Shown here piece after piece: positions 61,667 through 64,000 of a DNA stretch of 64,000 nucleotides (positions within the stretch are counted from its first letter, which is position 1; the number at the start of each line of letters is the position of its first letter). Origin of the DNA: CAYONZ01 sp964405465 (lineage in GTDB: Bacteria; Bdellovibrionota; Bdellovibrionia; Bdellovibrionales; JAMPXM01); the NCBI GenBank assembly GCA_964405465.1, contig CAYONZ010000001.1, positions 139,120-203,119 on the forward strand, in the 5' to 3' direction. The notes below the pieces were generated by a model that was given only the letters and a program-made list of their open reading frames with translations, had not been told where the DNA came from and ran no database searches. The position numbers were made by a program, and so were the translations under genes.

Positions 61667-62503
61667 ATGAAAAAATATTTTTTGGCACTTGTTCTTGTTT
61701 TGTCTGCAAATGCTTTGGCGAAACAATTGACTCCACAAGATATTCGCAATCAATTGCAGGTAAATGCGGATATATATCTTCTTGATCAGTCAGGAAAAAA
61801 AATCCTTTCGGGACCTATGGGAACAAATTACTGGAGGGCAAACTCCGAGAGCGGAGCAATCACTGGTGGATGGTCCTCAAAGTTTGAGACGGGCTCAGTG
61901 GTGATGCGACAAAACTGGGAGGTGGATAGCAGTGGGTCGATTCGAGTCGTGATAGAAGAATTTACTTCTGAATTTACGGACCGCGGGGAGCCACTCTATA
62001 AAACGCTTTTAGATAAAAAAGAGTTTGCTTTGGATAATTTTGAGCCGGTGATTTGGAAGGTGAAAAACATTAAAAACCAGAACTTTGTCGTCCGCTTTAT
62101 TCCCTCTTTACGAGAGATTTCGACTCCGATTTCGGTAGAGAGCCTACCTGTCGCGGGTACGGGGATTTCTATTTCTGACAACCAAGGATTTTTATGGGCT
62201 GACGGCGTTGAGTTCAATGGAAAATATTCTGGCGTAACCACACACCGAGGAACTCTCGCAATTAGCTACAGTCCATTCAGTGGAGCGAAAGAAATGGGTT
62301 TTGCAGAGGGAAATCAAATTATATTGAAAGTGGACCAGAAGACTCAAATTACCCTCAAATGTGCGACCTCATTTCTTCCCGCTGGTGTTACTGCAAAAGT
62401 ATATGCAGTATATCTTCCGAAAAAGAGAAGCACAGGTTTCAATTCCCTTCATAGTTTTGACTCAAGTAAAGAATCGCGTATTCAAGAAAAACTAAAAGAA
62501 TAG
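61667..62503 (+). CDS. Secreted protein encoded with the ECF sigma pair
   Basis: A 278-residue protein with a signal peptide (YFLALVLVLSANALA) and a beta-rich mature part with many aromatic residues (GTNYWRANSESGAITGGWSS). A purine-rich site (TAGGAG) precedes the ATG. It lies 25 bases after the anti-sigma gene, so it is probably part of the same operon, as sensor, product or target. No family recognised. Confidence 0.7.
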   Translation: MKKYFLALVLVLSANALAKQLTPQDIRNQLQVNADIYLLDQSGKKILSGPMGTNYWRANSESGAITGGWSSKFETGSVVMRQNWEVDSSGSIRVVIEEFTSEFTDRGEPLYKTLLDKKEFALDNFEPVIWKVKNIKNQNFVVRFIPSLREISTPISVESLPVAGTGISISDNQGFLWADGVEFNGKYSGVTTHRGTLAISYSPFSGAKEMGFAEGNQIILKVDQKTQITLKCATSFLPAGVTAKVYAVYLPKKRSTGFNSLHSFDSSKESRIQEKLKE

Positions 62504-62604
62504 AAACTGATTTCGGGTTGGGCTCTAATGAATTGGCCCGCATCTGGGTTGTAGAATGTAACCCACCTCTAGAAAAATCATCAAAGAGATCACTTATGAT
62601 CTGC

Positions 62605-62640
62605 AAAAACAAAAAACTCCGACATTTTGGTGCCGGAGTT
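62605..62640 (-). terminator. Rho-independent terminator of infA
   Basis: AACTCCG (62615-62621) and CGGAGTT (62634-62640) pair; on the minus strand the stem runs into TTTTTTGTTTTTG. It begins 12 bases after the infA stop. Confidence 0.85.
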
Positions 62641-62651
62641 CTTCTTTGGAT

Positions 62652-62873
62652 CTAATTTTTATGACGATGAATGATAAGCCCATGTGTGGGATCATAGGGA
62701 GACATTCCAACTGAAACGCGATCACCTACAACCACTTTGATCTTAAATTTTTTCATCTTCCCGCAGAGGCGAGCCTTTACAGGAAGACCGTTTTCAAGAA
62801 CTACATGGTACACGCCACCGCCAAAAAGGTTCGACACTTTACCGTCGAACATGACTAAGTCATCTTTTGGCAT
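62652..62873 (-). CDS. infA: Translation initiation factor IF-1
   Basis: IF-1 binds the ribosomal A site during initiation. The 73-residue OB-fold protein matches the family throughout: VYHVVLENGLPVKARLCGKM, then VVVGDRVSVGMSPYDPTHGL. The gene lies 23 bases downstream of an RRM RNA-binding protein gene and ends in a strong terminator, so the two probably form one transcript. Confidence 0.94.
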   Translation of the reverse strand: MPKDDLVMFDGKVSNLFGGGVYHVVLENGLPVKARLCGKMKKFKIKVVVGDRVSVGMSPYDPTHGLIIHRHKN

Positions 62874-62896
62874 TGGACTTCACTTTCAAAATAGAT

Positions 62897-63214
62897 TTAG
62901 TAGCGCGAACGATTGTTATTAAAGCCGCCGCGGCCACCACCGCCACCACCGCGTGATTCGCGTGGAGCCATTGGTTTTGCTTCGCTTACATTCAAAGCGC
63001 GACCTAGTTGTTCAACGCCATTCAATTTATCGATAGCAAGTTGAGCCTCGCTGTCAGTAGACATTTCAACAAAAGCGAAACCTTTGCTGCGGCCTGAATC
63101 ACGATCCATAACAATTCGTGCAGATTCAACTGAACCGTATTGTGCAAAAAGATCAGCTAGTGACTGATCATCCATGCTGTAAGAAAGATTGCCGACGTAT
63201 ATTTTTTTTCCCAT
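62897..63214 (-). CDS. RRM-type RNA-binding protein with Gly/Arg-rich tail
   Basis: A single RNA recognition motif of about 75 residues: RNP2 in KKIYVGNLSYSM and RNP1 in RSKGFAFVEM, followed by a tail rich in Gly, Arg and Asn (RESRGGGGGGRGGFNNNRS). This is the layout of bacterial Rbp proteins, often induced by cold. GAGG lies before the ATG at 63214; the longer frame to 63262 lacks support. 105 residues. Co-transcription with infA points to a role in translation or RNA structure. Confidence 0.9.
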   Translation of the reverse strand: MGKKIYVGNLSYSMDDQSLADLFAQYGSVESARIVMDRDSGRSKGFAFVEMSTDSEAQLAIDKLNGVEQLGRALNVSEAKPMAPRESRGGGGGGRGGFNNNRSRY

Positions 63215-63370
63215 ATTGCCTCCTGTGAAAGCTGGGGCCATTCGCAAAAGACAAAAGAACATCTAATGAATCGAGAGAACGGACTGTTGAAACCCAGTTT
63301 AACCACAGAATTGCCGTATTAGATAGCATTATTCTTTCAGGTTCAGCTCGTTCGACTTGGCAAATAAAAT

Positions 63371-64000
63371 TCATTTTTTGGGGATAATGCTCTCACATTG
63401 TGCGCCAATTAATGAGGATTTAAAGCCGCTTGGAGGCTCTGTTTGGGCTTGGGGGAGGCCTTCATTCAATATATTAAGCGCATTCGTAACAAGTTGTGAT
63501 CGTTGCTCTTTCATCGCAAAAGAATAACCTTTCAACGACAAGCAGTACTCAAGAGTCTTAATTAAAAGATCTTGCGGTTGGGTTTTTAAAAGCAAAAGAT
63601 CCAAATTTTCAGAAATTAGCTGTGTTGCCATTTCCCGAGGAGAAAGCGAAATATTACGCGGAGACCTTCGGACAAATTCGATCGTTTGATACCACTGAGA
63701 CATCTTAATAAAGGTGCTCAATCGTCGAGCCACTTCCAATTCATCTGCTACAATTGATTGTTTGTCTGGGTTGTGAAGTAACGCTGCCTGCAAAATCGCG
63801 TGAGCGGTCTTTGCAAGTCTATCGGTAGTCAATTCTTGAATAAATTGATTCACCTCGATGGCAGAGAGAGTATTCGCGCCAAACGAAATTTCAGGTGAAA
63901 ATCGAAAACTCGAGTCTTCGGGCCTGAGGCCTTTTGCTAAAAACAATTTTTCTAGTTCCATAATTGAAAACAATTTAAAAGCACGGGCTTCGAGAATGTG
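63371..64000 (-). CDS. Protein of unknown function (probably 5' partial)
   Basis: The frame is open to the right edge of the window, with a possible internal start at TTG 63973 or ATG 63961, so the true N-terminus may lie outside. The visible 200-210 residues are helical and soluble (LAKTAHAILQAALLHNPDKQ, EMATQLISENLDLLLLKTQP), without signal peptide or membrane helix. No family recognised. Minus strand, upstream of the RRM gene with a 156-base spacer. Confidence 0.6.
   Translation of the reverse strand, partial: HILEARAFKLFSIMELEKLFLAKGLRPEDSSFRFSPEISFGANTLSAIEVNQFIQELTTDRLAKTAHAILQAALLHNPDKQSIVADELEVARRLSTFIKMSQWYQTIEFVRRSPRNISLSPREMATQLISENLDLLLLKTQPQDLLIKTLEYCLSLKGYSFAMKEQRSQLVTNALNILNEGLPQAQTEPPSGFKSSLIGAQCESIIPKK

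Noticed and set aside
48849..62600. Integrative element inserted at tRNA-Ser
   Set aside because: No integrase gene is present and I could not find a second copy of the tRNA 3' end downstream, so an att-site-bounded island is not supported, although the gene content is accessory.
1..64000. CRISPR arrays, insertion sequences and rRNA genes
   Set aside because: No regularly spaced direct repeats, transposase-like frames or rRNA-like stretches were recognised on either strand.

Overview
The window looks like a chromosomal contig from a Bdellovibrio-like predatory bacterium (Bdellovibrionota) or a near relative. The best single marker is a 66-residue stand-alone histone-fold protein at 28277-28477 that closely resembles the bacterial histone HBb (Bd0055) of Bdellovibrio bacteriovorus. 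GatCAB, paired DksA-family proteins, many small lipoproteins, a PilZ protein and TPR proteins fit that reading. The placement is inference from recognised protein families; no phylogeny was run. There is one assembly gap (100 N at 8780-8879, inside nuoL).

From 1 to about 48.9 kb the DNA is dense core genome. It runs: the end of atpC; nagZ and mfd; an operon of all seven membrane subunits of respiratory complex I (nuoA, H, J, K, L, M, N) with no peripheral-arm gene; a patatin-like lipase; lon; two DksA-family regulators separated by an unusually structured spacer; an LpoA-like lipoprotein; a J-protein, grpE and hemW; a double-domain M16 peptidase; tatB and tatC; the histone; ligA; gatCAB; a Ppx/GppA phosphatase; a DUF192 protein; a LysM lipoprotein; a PilZ protein; rho with a long disordered N-terminus; rpmE, prfA, prmC and murA; a membrane-anchored GYF-like/TPR protein; and serS followed at once by tRNA-Ser(UGA).

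Downstream of the tRNA, from about 49 to 62.5 kb, gene density falls and the content becomes accessory. It holds small secreted proteins and lipoproteins, a lytic transglycosylase without signal peptide overlapping a lipoprotein gene, three copies of a short intergenic repeat sharing the core TATGTTGGCGACCG, a truncated LysR remnant that starts exactly where one repeat ends, an acyltransferase, a broken beta-propeller gene, two LysR-type regulators, an 863-residue beta-helix surface protein in AT-rich DNA, a degenerate Nudix protein and an ECF sigma/anti-sigma pair with a secreted partner. Core genes return at 62.6 kb with infA and an RRM RNA-binding protein.

The most promising candidates for new biology are the repeat-punctuated lipoprotein/transglycosylase block behind tRNA-Ser, the beta-helix fibre-like protein and the structured DNA between the two dksA-like genes. 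The histone is the most striking single protein but its family is already described. No CRISPR array, IS element, rRNA or integrase gene was seen.
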